Shown here one piece after another: positions 8,372 to 16,926 of a stretch of 64,000 nt of DNA. How positions within the stretch are numbered: position 1 is the stretch's first letter; the number at the start of each line of letters is the position of its first letter. A program made the position numbers and the translations under genes. A model generated the notes under the pieces. That model was not told the DNA's origin, did no database searches, and worked only from the letters and a program-made list of their open reading frames with translations. Origin of the DNA: Hyphomicrobiales bacterium (GTDB taxonomy: Bacteria > Pseudomonadota > Alphaproteobacteria > Rhodospirillales > JACKKN01). The stretch is from assembly GCA_024236415.1 (NCBI GenBank), contig JACKKN010000001.1:372001-436000 (forward strand). The letters are read 5' to 3'.

Positions 8372-8971
8372 CTACAGGCTGCCGCCCAATACCCCCTTGG
8401 TGGAGGGCACGGCGTCGGCCTTGCGCGGGTCGATCTCCACCGCCTGGCGCAGGGCCCGGGCCAGGCCCTTGAAGGCGGATTCGATCATGTGGTGGCTGTT
8501 CTCGCCGTACAGCGTCTCCACATGCAGGGTCAGGCCGGCGGCCTGGGCGAAGGCCTGGAACCACTCCTTGAACAGCTCGGTGTCCATGTCGCCGATCTTG
8601 TCGCGGCGGAAGTTCACCTTCCAGATCAGGTACGGGCGGTTGGACGCATCCAGCGCCACCCGGGTCAGGGTCTCGTCCATGGGGGCATAGGCGCTGCCGT
8701 ACCGCGCGATGCCCTTGCGCTCGCCCAGGGCCTTAGTGACCGCCTCGCCGATGGCGATGCCGCTGTCCTCGGTGGTGTGGTGGAAATCGATGTGCAGGTC
8801 GCCCTCGGCCTTGACGGTCAGGTCGATCAGGCTGTGGCGCGAGAGCTGCTCCAGCATGTGGTCGAGGAAGCCGATCCCCGTCGAGACGTCGTAGACGCCC
8901 GTCCCGTCCAGGTCGACGGTGACTGAAATGCGGGTCTCCTTGGTGTTGCGTTCCACCGTTGCCGTGCGCAT
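8372..8971 (-). CDS. hisB: Imidazoleglycerol-phosphate dehydratase HisB
   Basis: HisB dehydrates imidazole glycerol phosphate to imidazole acetol phosphate. The 199-residue protein is the monofunctional dehydratase, without the histidinol phosphatase domain of enterobacteria. The metal-binding motifs HIDFHHTTEDSGIAIG and ENSHHMIESAFKG are both present. The start at 8971 (MRTATVERNTKET) has a CAGGAGA ribosome binding site. It is the first gene of the leftward his operon and diverges from hslV across 169 bp. Confidence 0.97.
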   Translation of the reverse strand: MRTATVERNTKETRISVTVDLDGTGVYDVSTGIGFLDHMLEQLSRHSLIDLTVKAEGDLHIDFHHTTEDSGIAIGEAVTKALGERKGIARYGSAYAPMDETLTRVALDASNRPYLIWKVNFRRDKIGDMDTELFKEWFQAFAQAAGLTLHVETLYGENSHHMIESAFKGLARALRQAVEIDPRKADAVPSTKGVLGGSL

Positions 8972-9055
8972 GGCATGTCTCCTGCCGCGAAGTCGCGCAT
9001 CTTTTAGCAGGAAGGCCCCGCGACTGAAAGTGCCGGCAAAAGAATTATCCCCGCC

Positions 9056-9084
9056 TTGACCCCATGGCCGGACGGGCATAAATC
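9056..9084 (+). promoter_or_regulatory. Candidate promoter for hslVU
   Basis: TTGACC at 9056-9061 is followed after 17 bases by TAAATC (9079-9084), or after 16 bases by ATAAAT. This resembles a sigma70-type promoter about 60 bases before hslV. The CCTTGACC element also recalls heat-shock -35 sequences, which would suit hslVU, but the match is loose. Pattern reading only. Confidence 0.4.
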
Positions 9085-9140
9085 CACCCCATCGCCCGCG
9101 CCCCACCCTCCCTTTCCTCCAGCCCGCGGAAGGAAACCAC

Positions 9141-9683
9141 ATGGCGGAACTCCCCTCCTGGCACGGCACCACGATCCTGTCGGTGCGCAAGAACGGCCGT
9201 GTGGTCGTCGCCGGTGACGGCCAGGTCAGTCTGGGCGACACGGTGATCAAGGCCAAGGCGCGCAAGGTGCGGCCCATCGGCAACGGGTCCGTCATCGGCG
9301 GTTTCGCCGGGGCCACGGCCGACGCCTTCGCCCTGTTCGAGCGCCTGGAGGCCAAGCTGGAGCAGTATCCCAACCAGTTGACCCGCGCCTGCGTCGAGAT
9401 GGCCAAGGACTGGCGCACCGACCGCTATCTGCGCCGCCTGGAGGCCATGATGGCCGTGGCCGACCGGGACGTGTCCCTGGTCCTGACCGGCAACGGCGAC
9501 GTGCTGGAACCCGAGGACGGGCTGATCGGCATCGGATCGGGCGGCAACTACGCCCTGGCCGCGGCACGGGCCCTGATCGACCGCGACGACCTGGATGCCG
9601 AGCAGATCGCGCGCAAGGCCATGGCCATCGCCGCCGACATCTGCGTCTACACCAATTCCGAAGTGACCCTCGAGCAGCTATGA
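9141..9683 (+). CDS. hslV: ATP-dependent protease peptidase subunit HslV
   Basis: HslV is the proteasome-like peptidase of the HslUV (ClpQY) protease. The 180-residue protein aligns with the family from HGTTILSVRKNGRVVVAGDGQVSLG. The catalytic N-terminal threonine would be Thr10, so nine residues (MAELPSWHG) should be removed; such a short propeptide is usual in alphaproteobacteria, unlike E. coli. The GSGGNYALAAARAL segment is present. AGGAAA lies before the ATG. Its last bases overlap hslU as ATGA. Confidence 0.97.
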   Translation: MAELPSWHGTTILSVRKNGRVVVAGDGQVSLGDTVIKAKARKVRPIGNGSVIGGFAGATADAFALFERLEAKLEQYPNQLTRACVEMAKDWRTDRYLRRLEAMMAVADRDVSLVLTGNGDVLEPEDGLIGIGSGGNYALAAARALIDRDDLDAEQIARKAMAIAADICVYTNSEVTLEQL

Positions 9684-11002
9684 CCCAGTCCAATGCCAGC
9701 TTCACCCCGCGCGAGATCGTCTCCGAGCTCGACCGCTTCATCGTCGGCCAGAAGGACGCCAAGAAGGCCGTGGCCGTGGCCCTGCGCAACCGCTGGCGGC
9801 GCCAGCAGCTGGACGAGGACCTGCGCGAGGAAGTCCTGCCCAAGAACATCCTGATGATCGGCCCCACCGGTGTCGGCAAGACCGAGATCGCGCGGCGCCT
9901 GGCGCGCCTGGCCCAGGCCCCGTTCATCAAGGTCGAGGCCACCAAGTTCACCGAGGTCGGCTACGTCGGCCGCGACGTGGAGCAGATCGTGCGCGATTTG
10001 GTGGAGATCGCCATCCACATGATCCAGGAGCGCATGCGCAAGGAGGTCACCGCCAAGGCCGAGCTGCAGGCCGAGGAGCGGGTGCTGGACGCCCTGGTGG
10101 GGGAGAGTTCCAGCAAGGACACGCGCGAGAAGTTCCGCCAGATGCTGCGCGCCGGGCAGCTCGGCGACAAGGAGATCGAGATCCACGTCTCCGACACCGG
10201 CGGCGGCGGCCTGCCCACCTTCGACATCCCGGGCATGCCCGGGGCCCAGATGGGCATGATCAACCTGAACGAGATCATGGGCAAGGCCTTCGGCCAGTCG
10301 ACCAAGCCCAAACGCATGACCGTGGACGACTCCTACCACGTGCTGCTGGCCGAGGAGAGCGACAAGCTGATCGACCAGGACAAGGTGGTGGCCGAGGCCA
10401 TCGATTCGGTGCAGAACAACGGCATCGTGTTCCTGGACGAGATCGACAAGATCACCGCCCGGTCCGAGCGCCAGGGCGCCGATGTTTCCCGCGAGGGCGT
10501 GCAGCGCGACCTGCTGCCCCTGATCGAGGGCACCACGGTGTCGACCAAGCGCGGGCCGGTGAAGACCGACCACATCCTGTTCATCGCCTCGGGCGCCTTC
10601 CACCTGGCCAAGCCCAGCGACCTGCTGCCCGAGCTGCAGGGCCGCCTGCCGACCCGGGTGGAACTCCGTGCCCTCACGCGGGATGACTTCGTGCGCATCC
10701 TGACCGAGCCCGAGGCGTCCCTGATCAAACAGTACACGGCCCTGATGGCGGTCGAGGACGTGACGCTCGACTTCACCACCGACGCCGTGGACGCCATCGC
10801 CGACCTGGCCGCCGAGGTCAACGGCACGGTGGAGAACATCGGCGCCCGGCGCCTGCACACGGTCATGGAGAAGCTGGTCGAGGAGATCAGCTTCACCGCG
10901 TCCGAGCGCAGCGGCGAGACCATCGTCATCGACGCCGCCTTCGTCCGCGACCAGGTGGCCGAGTTGAGCAAGAACGCGGATTTGCGCAAGTTTATTCTTT
11001 AG
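9680..11002 (+). CDS. hslU: ATP-dependent protease ATPase subunit HslU
   Basis: HslU is the AAA+ unfoldase that feeds substrates to HslV. The 440-residue protein has Walker A GPTGVGKT (61-68), the pore motif GYVG (94-97), Walker B FLDEID (about 252-257), the intermediate I domain between them, and a C-terminus ending KFIL, the tail that docks into HslV pockets. The start overlaps the hslV stop, which gives translational coupling. All functional motifs are intact. Confidence 0.98.
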   Translation: MTQSNASFTPREIVSELDRFIVGQKDAKKAVAVALRNRWRRQQLDEDLREEVLPKNILMIGPTGVGKTEIARRLARLAQAPFIKVEATKFTEVGYVGRDVEQIVRDLVEIAIHMIQERMRKEVTAKAELQAEERVLDALVGESSSKDTREKFRQMLRAGQLGDKEIEIHVSDTGGGGLPTFDIPGMPGAQMGMINLNEIMGKAFGQSTKPKRMTVDDSYHVLLAEESDKLIDQDKVVAEAIDSVQNNGIVFLDEIDKITARSERQGADVSREGVQRDLLPLIEGTTVSTKRGPVKTDHILFIASGAFHLAKPSDLLPELQGRLPTRVELRALTRDDFVRILTEPEASLIKQYTALMAVEDVTLDFTTDAVDAIADLAAEVNGTVENIGARRLHTVMEKLVEEISFTASERSGETIVIDAAFVRDQVAELSKNADLRKFIL

Positions 11003-11027
11003 GCGGGTTTCGTCTTTTCCTGCCGAC

Positions 11028-11047
11028 GTCCCCGCGCAGGCGGGGAC
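11028..11047. repeat. REP-like palindrome, copy 1
   Basis: A perfect 8-bp stem (GTCCCCGC/GCGGGGAC) closes a GCAG tetraloop, 25 bp after the hslU stop. The core CCCGCGCAGGCGGG is the reverse complement of the core of the second palindrome. It has no T-run, so it is a better fit to a dispersed REP-type element than to a classical terminator, though it may help to end the hslU transcript. Confidence 0.6.
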
Positions 11048-11138
11048 CCATTCCGCCTTCGCCAACGGGTGACGGGCAGCGACGGACCGGTCGGTGCCCT
11101 ACCCGCACCACCGCTCGGCGGCACCGGCGACGGCATGG

Positions 11139-11158
11139 GCTCCCGCCTGCGCGGGAGC
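11139..11158. repeat. REP-like palindrome, copy 2 (inverted)
   Basis: A perfect 8-bp stem (GCTCCCGC/GCGGGAGC) closes a CTGC loop. Its core is the reverse complement of copy 1, about 110 bp away, forming an inverted pair like a BIME. Similar CCCGC-loop-GCGGG elements are scattered in many proteobacterial genomes. Confidence 0.6.
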
Positions 11159-11160
11159 GA

Positions 11161-11190
11161 TGATATTATCATTTGTTTTCAAAATGATAT
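11161..11190. promoter_or_regulatory. AT-rich inverted-repeat block, possible operator
   Basis: This stretch stands out in a G+C-rich surround. It contains TGATA-T-TATCA (11161-11171) and the overlapping inverted repeat TATCATTT-N7-AAATGATA (11167-11189). Such symmetry suggests a dimeric regulator site. The hexamers loosely recall Fur/Zur-type sites, but no assignment is justified. It lies about 240 bp before the aminotransferase gene. Confidence 0.35.
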
Positions 11191-11425
11191 TGTTTGGCTG
11201 GTAGAGCCGTCACGATTCCCTTGCTGTCCGGACGGACTGCCTGTACCTTCCCCGGCCATGGACAGCCAATTGACCCGTTCCGCCGTTCTGCGACGCCGCG
11301 CCACCGTTTAGGCGGTCGGCGGCTGTTCCCCCTTTCCTGAACCCATCCGTCACGACCGCCGCCCCCGGGGCGAGCGCGCGCGTGCGGTTTCGTCTCCGGC
11401 CGGACCAACCCAGGAGACCGAAACC

Positions 11426-12625
11426 ATGCAGACCGAGACCATGCAGACCGAACCGACCCCGCCCAATGATCCCGGCGGCGCCCTGATCCCCATCACCCAC
11501 CGGCCCGACGTGGTGTTCACCCGCGGCGAGGGGTCCTGGCTGTGGGACAATACCGGCAAACGCTACCTGGACTTCGTCCAGGGCTGGGCCGTGAACTGCC
11601 TGGGCCACTGCCCGGCAGTGGTGGCCGAGGCCCTGGCGGAGCAGTCTCGCACCCTCATGAACTGCAGCCCCGCCTACTACTCGGTGCCCCTGGTGGACTA
11701 CGCCCGGGCCCTGACGGCGGCCAGCGGGCTGGCGCGCGTGTTCCCCGCCAACAGCGGCGCCGAAGCCAACGAGGGGGCCATCAAGCTGGCGCGCAAGTGG
11801 GGCGCCCTGAACCGGAACGGGGCCTTCGAGATCATCACCACCCACCACGCCTTCCACGGCCGCACGCTCGCCACCATGTCGGCCTCGGGCAAGGCCGGGT
11901 GGGATGCCCTGTTCGAGCCCAAGGTGCCCGGCTTCCCCAAGGTGCCCCTGAACGACCTGGCGGCTGTCGAGGCGGCGATCACGGAGCGGACCGTGGCCGT
12001 CATGCTGGAACCCATCCAGGGCGAGGCCGGGGTCTGGCCGGCCACGGACGACTACCTGCGTGGCCTGCGCGCCCTGACCGAGGAGCGAAACATCCTTCTG
12101 ATCCTGGACGAGATCCAGACCGGCATGGGCCGCACGGGCGAACTGTTCGCCTGGCAGCACCCGGAGGTGCGGCCCGACATCATGACGCTCGGCAAGGGCA
12201 TCGGCGCCGGGGTGCCCCTGGCCGCCCTGCTGGCGCGCGAGGAGGTCTGCTGCTTCGAACCCGGGGACCAGGGCGGCACCTACAACGGCAACCCCCTGAT
12301 GGCCGCCGTGGGCCTGGCGGTGCTGCGGGCGGTCACGGCGCCCGGGTTCCTGGATGGGGTGGTTGCCGCCGGCGCCCGCCTGGCGGCGGGGCTGGAGGCC
12401 CTGTCGGCCCGCCACGGCCTGGGCGGGGTGCGCGGGCGGGGCCTGCTGCTGGCCCTGGACCTGGGGTCGCGGAAGGACGCCGCCGCCATCGCCGCCGCGG
12501 CCCTGGACCGGGGCCTGCTGCTGAACGCGCCGCGGCCCGACGCCCTGCGCTTCATGCCGGCCCTGACCGTCACCGGCGGCGAAATCGACGCCATGCTGGA
12601 GATCCTGGACGGCCTGCTGCGGTGA
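11426..12625 (+). CDS. Class III aminotransferase, acetylornithine aminotransferase (ArgD)-like
   Basis: The 399-residue PLP enzyme has the class III features: the PLP phosphate-binding SGAEANEGAIKLAR region, THHAFHGRTLATMSASGK, the cofactor-binding Asp in LILDEIQTG, and the Schiff-base lysine at about residue 257 in TLGKGIGAG. The overall pattern is closest to ArgD-type acetylornithine or succinyldiaminopimelate aminotransferases. No other arg gene is adjacent, so the substrate is uncertain. The first ATG has a GGAGA site; a second in-frame ATG follows at 11441 because a 15-bp unit (ATGCAGACCGAGACC) is nearly duplicated at the start. Confidence 0.85.
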   Translation: MQTETMQTEPTPPNDPGGALIPITHRPDVVFTRGEGSWLWDNTGKRYLDFVQGWAVNCLGHCPAVVAEALAEQSRTLMNCSPAYYSVPLVDYARALTAASGLARVFPANSGAEANEGAIKLARKWGALNRNGAFEIITTHHAFHGRTLATMSASGKAGWDALFEPKVPGFPKVPLNDLAAVEAAITERTVAVMLEPIQGEAGVWPATDDYLRGLRALTEERNILLILDEIQTGMGRTGELFAWQHPEVRPDIMTLGKGIGAGVPLAALLAREEVCCFEPGDQGGTYNGNPLMAAVGLAVLRAVTAPGFLDGVVAAGARLAAGLEALSARHGLGGVRGRGLLLALDLGSRKDAAAIAAAALDRGLLLNAPRPDALRFMPALTVTGGEIDAMLEILDGLLR

Positions 12626-12656
12626 CAGGATTTGACGGCCGCCCCGCGGATCGGTC

Positions 12657-13457
12657 ATGGTTGAGTCCATGAGCGATCCGCGGCCCGTCATCGTCATGGT
12701 CCACGGCATGTGGGGCAACGCCATGGCCTGGGACAACTACCGGCCCTTCTTCGAGGACCGGGGCTACCGGGTGTTGACTCCAAGCCTGCGCCACCATGGC
12801 CAACCCGGCGATACGCCGGACCCGGCCCTGGCCACCACCAGCCTGCTGGACTACGCCGACGACCTGCAAGCCCTGATCGCGGGCCTGGAGGAAAAACCCG
12901 TCGTCATGGGCCATTCCATGGGCGGCCTGATCGCCCAGATGCTGGCGGCGCGGGGCCTGGCGCGGGCGGCGGTGTTCCTGACCCCGGCGGCGCCGGCGGG
13001 GATCATCGCCCTGACGCCGACGGTGATCCGCACCTTCTGGCGCATCATGCGCACCTGGGGGTTCTGGCACATGGTCACCTTCCCGACCCTCAAGGAGGCG
13101 TCCTACGCCGTCTACAACCTGCTGCCGCCCCTGGAACAGCAGGCCGAATACGCCAAGCTGGTCCCGGAATCGGGCCGCGCCACCTTCGAGATCGGGTTCT
13201 GGACCCTGGACCGGCGCCGTGCCGCCCGGGTGGACGCGGCGGCGGTGATCTGCCCGGTGCTGACCGTGGGCGCGGCGCGGGACCGCATCACCCCGGCCCG
13301 GGTGGTGCAGAAGGTGGCGGCGCGGTACCCCGCGGGCACCTACATCGAGTTTCCCGACCACGCCCACTGGGTCCTGGGCGAGCACGGGTGGCAGGACGTG
13401 GCCGCGTTCTGCGCCGAGTGGCTGGGCGACCAGGGCCTGGCCCCGGAGGCCGCCTAG
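12657..13457 (+). CDS. Alpha/beta hydrolase
   Basis: The 266-residue protein has the alpha/beta-hydrolase fold: an oxyanion-hole HGMW motif (residues 16-19), the nucleophile elbow GHSMGG with Ser87, a likely acid Asp in ARDRITP and the catalytic His in DHAHWVLGEHGW. The substrate is unknown. A second ATG at 12669 (MSDPRP) is an equally possible start, and neither has a strong ribosome binding site. It lies 31 bp after the aminotransferase and 3 bp before the glycosyltransferase, so the three may be cotranscribed. Confidence 0.85.
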   Translation: MVESMSDPRPVIVMVHGMWGNAMAWDNYRPFFEDRGYRVLTPSLRHHGQPGDTPDPALATTSLLDYADDLQALIAGLEEKPVVMGHSMGGLIAQMLAARGLARAAVFLTPAAPAGIIALTPTVIRTFWRIMRTWGFWHMVTFPTLKEASYAVYNLLPPLEQQAEYAKLVPESGRATFEIGFWTLDRRRAARVDAAAVICPVLTVGAARDRITPARVVQKVAARYPAGTYIEFPDHAHWVLGEHGWQDVAAFCAEWLGDQGLAPEAA

Positions 13458-13460
13458 GCC

Positions 13461-14387
13461 ATGATTCCGGCGTCCGGACCCCCGCCCCGGCAGCCGGCCA
13501 AGGGGTCCGTTACCGTCATCATCCCCGCCTGGGGCGAGGTGCCGACCCTGCCCGCGGCCATCGACGCCATCTGCCGCCAGGAGCGCCAGCCCGACGAGAT
13601 CATCGTCGTCCACAGCGGCCCGGGCGACCTGCGCGCCCGCCTGGCCGGCCGCCATCCGGCCCTGCGCGTGGAGCACCACGATCGGCGCATGTTCGCCGCC
13701 GACGCGCGCAACCTGGGTCTGGAACTGGCCAAGGGCCAATGGCTGGTGTTCATGGACGCCGACGTGATGCCGGCCGACGACTGGCTGGCGCACATGATGG
13801 CGGCCCTGGAGGCGGCGCCCGGCCGTTTCGTGGCAGGGGCCGTGGGGTTCGCCCGGCCCGGCGGGTACTGGGGCCTGGCCCTGTGGGCGATCGAGTTCAG
13901 CAGCGTGCACCCCTACATGCCGGCCCGGGTCATGGCCGGGGCCTGCACCGCCAACCTGGGGGCCGCCGCCGCCGACGTGAACGCCGTCAACGGCTTCCCC
14001 GGCCATGTCGGTTCGTCCGAGGACGTGGTCCTGGCCGCCCGCCTGCGCGCCCGCGGCCTGCAAAACTGGTTCGAGCCCGGCGCCAGGGTCGGTCACATGA
14101 ACCTCGCCGGCTTCACCCACTTCGCCATCCACCTTTGGAACCTGGGGCTGTGGAGCGCCCGGGTCCGCCAGCGCGAGGCCCTGCCCGGCGACCTGGTGGT
14201 GCGGTTCCCGCCCCTGGCGCTGCCGCTGTGGCTGTACCGGGTCGTGCTGACCTGCGGCCGGGCGATCCGCTGGGGCCGCGGCCTGCGCGGGGCCTTCGCC
14301 CTGCGCCTGCCGGCCATCGTGCTGGGGTCCCTGATCTGGAACGCCGGCTTCCTGCGCGGCCTGACGGGCCGCAGGCACCACCACTGA
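13461..14387 (+). CDS. Family 2 glycosyltransferase
   Basis: The 308-residue protein begins with a GT-A fold: SVTVIIPAWGEVPTLPAAIDA, then DEIIVVHSG, and the metal-binding DAD at residues 99-101 in LVFMDADVMPADDWL. A second acidic motif, GSSEDVVLAARL, fits the usual ED position. The C-terminal third (from about 240) is hydrophobic and basic and probably contacts the membrane. Sugar donor and acceptor cannot be read from sequence. The ATG follows the hydrolase stop by 3 bp, which suggests coupling. Confidence 0.87.
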   Translation: MIPASGPPPRQPAKGSVTVIIPAWGEVPTLPAAIDAICRQERQPDEIIVVHSGPGDLRARLAGRHPALRVEHHDRRMFAADARNLGLELAKGQWLVFMDADVMPADDWLAHMMAALEAAPGRFVAGAVGFARPGGYWGLALWAIEFSSVHPYMPARVMAGACTANLGAAAADVNAVNGFPGHVGSSEDVVLAARLRARGLQNWFEPGARVGHMNLAGFTHFAIHLWNLGLWSARVRQREALPGDLVVRFPPLALPLWLYRVVLTCGRAIRWGRGLRGAFALRLPAIVLGSLIWNAGFLRGLTGRRHHH

Positions 14388-14393
14388 GAAGGG

Positions 14394-14409
14394 GCGGGAT
14401 CAGTCCCGC
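14394..14409. terminator. Small hairpin between convergent genes
   Basis: A perfect 6-bp stem GCGGGA/TCCCGC with a TCAG loop spans the 3' junction of the glycosyltransferase and the phosphodiesterase and includes the stop codon of the latter. It has no T-run, so any terminator role would be weak or Rho-assisted. Confidence 0.3.
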
Positions 14410-15998
14410 ATCAAATCGGCCAGGACCTGGCCGTCCAGGTCGCCGGGGTCGGCCGCGCCCATCAGCGCCAGGATGGTCGGCGGCAGGTCCAGGGTATGGC
14501 CGCCGTTCAAGACATGTCCCCGCTTGATCCTCGGCCCGCGCGCCAGGACGAAGCCGTTGGCGGAATGGAATCCCGTGCGCAGGTGCAGGCGCGTGCCCAG
14601 GGGAATGTCGCCATGCGCCCGGGTGCGGATGCCGCTGAGCGGCCGCGCGCAGTTCCAGATGACCACCAGGTCCGGCATGCCGCCGCTGACCGGGCCGGGC
14701 CACTGGCCGCGGGGGCGTTCGACCCGGTCGACGATGGGGCCGCCGTGGACCGTGTCGCGGAAGGCCAGGAACTCCTCGGTCAATTCGTCCAGCAGGCGTT
14801 CGTACTCGGCCCCGGGGGCGACCACGCCGGCGGGTTCGCGCCCCCTCAGGTTGACCCGCACGTAGCCCCAGTCGTCGGACGGCGGGCAGAAGGCGCGCAG
14901 GCGGGCCCAGTTCTTCTGTCCGAACACGGCCATGTAGTGGTGGCCGCGGAAGTTCTGGCGCAGCCAGTAGGGGGCGAACAGCTTCAGCCGGCTGCGCAGG
15001 GGCGGCGGGATGGCCTTGCGCAACCAGGTCTGGAACCGGGAGTTGAGGGAGTCCGTGCCCTCGGCCTCGGCGTCGCTGTCGCCGTCCGGTCCGGCGATGC
15101 CGTCCCATCGCTCCAGGAACCGGGGCAGGATGTCGGTGGCCGTGTACTCGGCCATCATGCCGTGCAGGGAGCAGACCACCAGGGTCGCATCGCCGGGCAG
15201 GGCCGCCATCAGGTCGCCCAGGGCCCGGTCCAGGGCCGCGGCCACGTCCGGAATGGCGGTCTTCAGCTCGGCCGGTGCCGCCGGGTCGTGGTCCGGGTGG
15301 CCCGGGTCCATGAAGTGGTACAGGCGGTGGCCGGCGGCGTGCAGTTCGGACCAGGTGATGGCGATCAGGTCGAACTCGTCACGGTCCACCAGCCAGCGGG
15401 TCAGCTCCCCCTTTACGGCGGTGCCCTGCAACAGCTTGGTCCGCAGGCCCAGGTAGTAGTCCGTGGTGTCGACGTCGAAGTCCTCCTCGCCCGGCGCCAG
15501 GGGGTACTTGCCGAACCGGCGCTCGACCTCGGCCATGAACCCGGGCGGCGAGGAGCCGGGCCCGCGGAAGGCGCCGTGGGTGCCCCAGTTCACCAGCACC
15601 ACGCCGCCGTCGTCCGGGTCCAGCGTGCCCTTGGGGATGTCGATCATGGCCACCCGCGGCGCGGCGCCGCCGGACAGCCGGGCGCGGGCGGCGAAGGAAC
15701 GGCGGCCGTCGTCCTCGGCCAGGTAGCCGCGGGTGCGGTAGGCGCCCGGCACCAGGGGAAAGGACGTATATCCGTCGGCCTTGCCCGGATGCTGGCCGTG
15801 GAAGAAGCAGGACCAGATGCAGGCCGGGAAGGCCCGGGCCACGGTATCGAGGCGGCCGAAGGTTCCCTCGGCGCGCAGGCGGGCGAAATTGGGCAGCCGG
15901 CCCTCGGCCGCCCAGCGCTCCAGCCAGTCGACCTCGGCGCCGTCGAGGCCGACCACCACCACGGGGCCGGCGCGCACTGCTGAAGGGCCGCCCGCCAT
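14400..15998 (-). CDS. Alkaline-phosphatase-superfamily phosphodiesterase / nucleotide pyrophosphatase
   Basis: The 532-residue protein resembles type I phosphodiesterase/nucleotide pyrophosphatases. It has the first metal-binding Asp in VVVVGLDGAEVDWL (Asp19), an FPACIWSCFFHGQHPG segment where the nucleophile loop is expected, SLHGMMAEY, and the C-terminal GFHSANGFVLARGPRIKRG that supplies the last metal-binding His. No signal peptide is seen, so it is probably cytoplasmic. The substrate is unknown. The ATG overlaps the stop of the HTH gene by four bases (ATGA), so the pair is probably coupled. Confidence 0.83.
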   Translation of the reverse strand: MAGGPSAVRAGPVVVVGLDGAEVDWLERWAAEGRLPNFARLRAEGTFGRLDTVARAFPACIWSCFFHGQHPGKADGYTSFPLVPGAYRTRGYLAEDDGRRSFAARARLSGGAAPRVAMIDIPKGTLDPDDGGVVLVNWGTHGAFRGPGSSPPGFMAEVERRFGKYPLAPGEEDFDVDTTDYYLGLRTKLLQGTAVKGELTRWLVDRDEFDLIAITWSELHAAGHRLYHFMDPGHPDHDPAAPAELKTAIPDVAAALDRALGDLMAALPGDATLVVCSLHGMMAEYTATDILPRFLERWDGIAGPDGDSDAEAEGTDSLNSRFQTWLRKAIPPPLRSRLKLFAPYWLRQNFRGHHYMAVFGQKNWARLRAFCPPSDDWGYVRVNLRGREPAGVVAPGAEYERLLDELTEEFLAFRDTVHGGPIVDRVERPRGQWPGPVSGGMPDLVVIWNCARPLSGIRTRAHGDIPLGTRLHLRTGFHSANGFVLARGPRIKRGHVLNGGHTLDLPPTILALMGAADPGDLDGQVLADLMRD

Positions 15999-16378
15999 CA
16001 GCCCGGCGGGCCCTTGAGGGGGCCGGCGCGCAGGCGGATCTCGGCCAGGATCCAGTCGATGGTCTGCTCGTCCAGTTCGGCGATGGATTCCGCCAACAGG
16101 TTGGCCAGTTCGGTGGCCTTGGGGCTGAGGCCCGAGGTGTCCACCGTGACCCGGGGGTGGGAGCGCCGGGCGATCTGCTTCAGCTCCTCGGCCTCGTCCC
16201 AGATCAGGTCGAAATAGGCGCAGACCTGCATCACGAAGCCCGACCCCGGGCGGCCGCGGTGGCCGTGCTCCAGGGCCGACAGGTAGGCCGACGACAGGCC
16301 CATGTCGGCGGCCATCTTCTTGAGCGTGATGCCGCGCACCGCGCGCAGCTCCCGCACCCGCACGCCGAACGGGGTCAT
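15998..16378 (-). CDS. XRE-family helix-turn-helix regulator
   Basis: The 126-residue protein has an N-terminal HTH_3 domain, about residues 5-60, with the recognition region MGLSSAYLSALEHGHRGRPG. The C-terminal half is acidic and helical (LANLLAESIAELDEQTIDWILAEI) and could mediate dimerisation. Its target is unknown. It overlaps smr upstream and the phosphodiesterase downstream by four bases each, so all three are likely on one transcript. Smr followed by this regulator is a recurring alphaproteobacterial arrangement. Confidence 0.88.
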   Translation of the reverse strand: MTPFGVRVRELRAVRGITLKKMAADMGLSSAYLSALEHGHRGRPGSGFVMQVCAYFDLIWDEAEELKQIARRSHPRVTVDTSGLSPKATELANLLAESIAELDEQTIDWILAEIRLRAGPLKGPPG

Positions 16379-16926
16379 TTACGCCTCTTGACCATGACGT
16401 AGAGCGCCCCCTCGCCACCGTCGCGCGGCGAGGCGTGGGAGAAGGCGTTGACCCGCGACCGGTTGGCGGGTTCGTTCAGCCAGCGCGGCACGTTGGTGCG
16501 CAGCACCCCGCCGCCGTCGCGCACCGACCCCTTGCCGGTGATCACCAGGACGCAGCGGCGGTCGGCGTCCTGGGCCGCGGCCAGAAAGGCGTTCAGCGCC
16601 CGGTGCGCCTCGTCCTGGGTCAGGCCGTGCAGGTCGATGCGGGCATCGATGACGACCTTGCCCCGCTTCATGCGCAGGGCCGTGCGCTTGTCCAGGCCCG
16701 GCGCCTTGCCGTGTTCGAGCGGCGGCGCGGCCTTGTGCGGCGCGGCAGCCGACGGCCGCGGCACGCCCTTCGTGCCGTCGACGGCCTTGGGCGGGCGTTC
16801 CGCCTTCTTGTGCCTGGGCCGGCCGGCCTCGCCCTTCAGGGGCCGCACGTCGCCCATGGCGCGGCGGAACAGTTCACCCTCGTCGGGATGCAGGGGACGG
16901 CCGCGGCGGGTGCCGTCACCCGTCAT
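16375..16926 (-). CDS. smr: Smr/MutS2-domain protein
   Basis: The 183-residue protein has a low-complexity basic N-terminal region (to about residue 90) and a C-terminal Smr domain with the signature IDLHGLTQDEAHRALNAF and the VITGKGS loop. Smr domains nick branched DNA or cleave RNA; the role of stand-alone alphaproteobacterial members is not settled. The start at 16926 (MTGDGTRRG) overlaps the end of lutC by 11 bp. Upstream codons in the same frame belong to lutC. Confidence 0.9.
   Translation of the reverse strand: MTGDGTRRGRPLHPDEGELFRRAMGDVRPLKGEAGRPRHKKAERPPKAVDGTKGVPRPSAAAPHKAAPPLEHGKAPGLDKRTALRMKRGKVVIDARIDLHGLTQDEAHRALNAFLAAAQDADRRCVLVITGKGSVRDGGGVLRTNVPRWLNEPANRSRVNAFSHASPRDGGEGALYVMVKRRK

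Larger units (their letters stand above)
11003..11425. other. Intergenic region hslU-aminotransferase, with palindromes and AT-rich block
   Basis: These 423 bp hold no convincing gene. They contain two REP-like hairpins in opposite orientation (11028-11047 and 11139-11158), an AT-rich inverted-repeat block (11161-11190), and the leader of the downstream aminotransferase with its GGAGA site. An 80-residue open frame inside has no family features or ribosome binding site. Confidence 0.6.

Noticed and set aside
11069..11311. An 80-codon open frame downstream of hslU
   Set aside because: It runs through the REP-like hairpin and AT-rich block, lacks a ribosome binding site and has no recognisable protein features.
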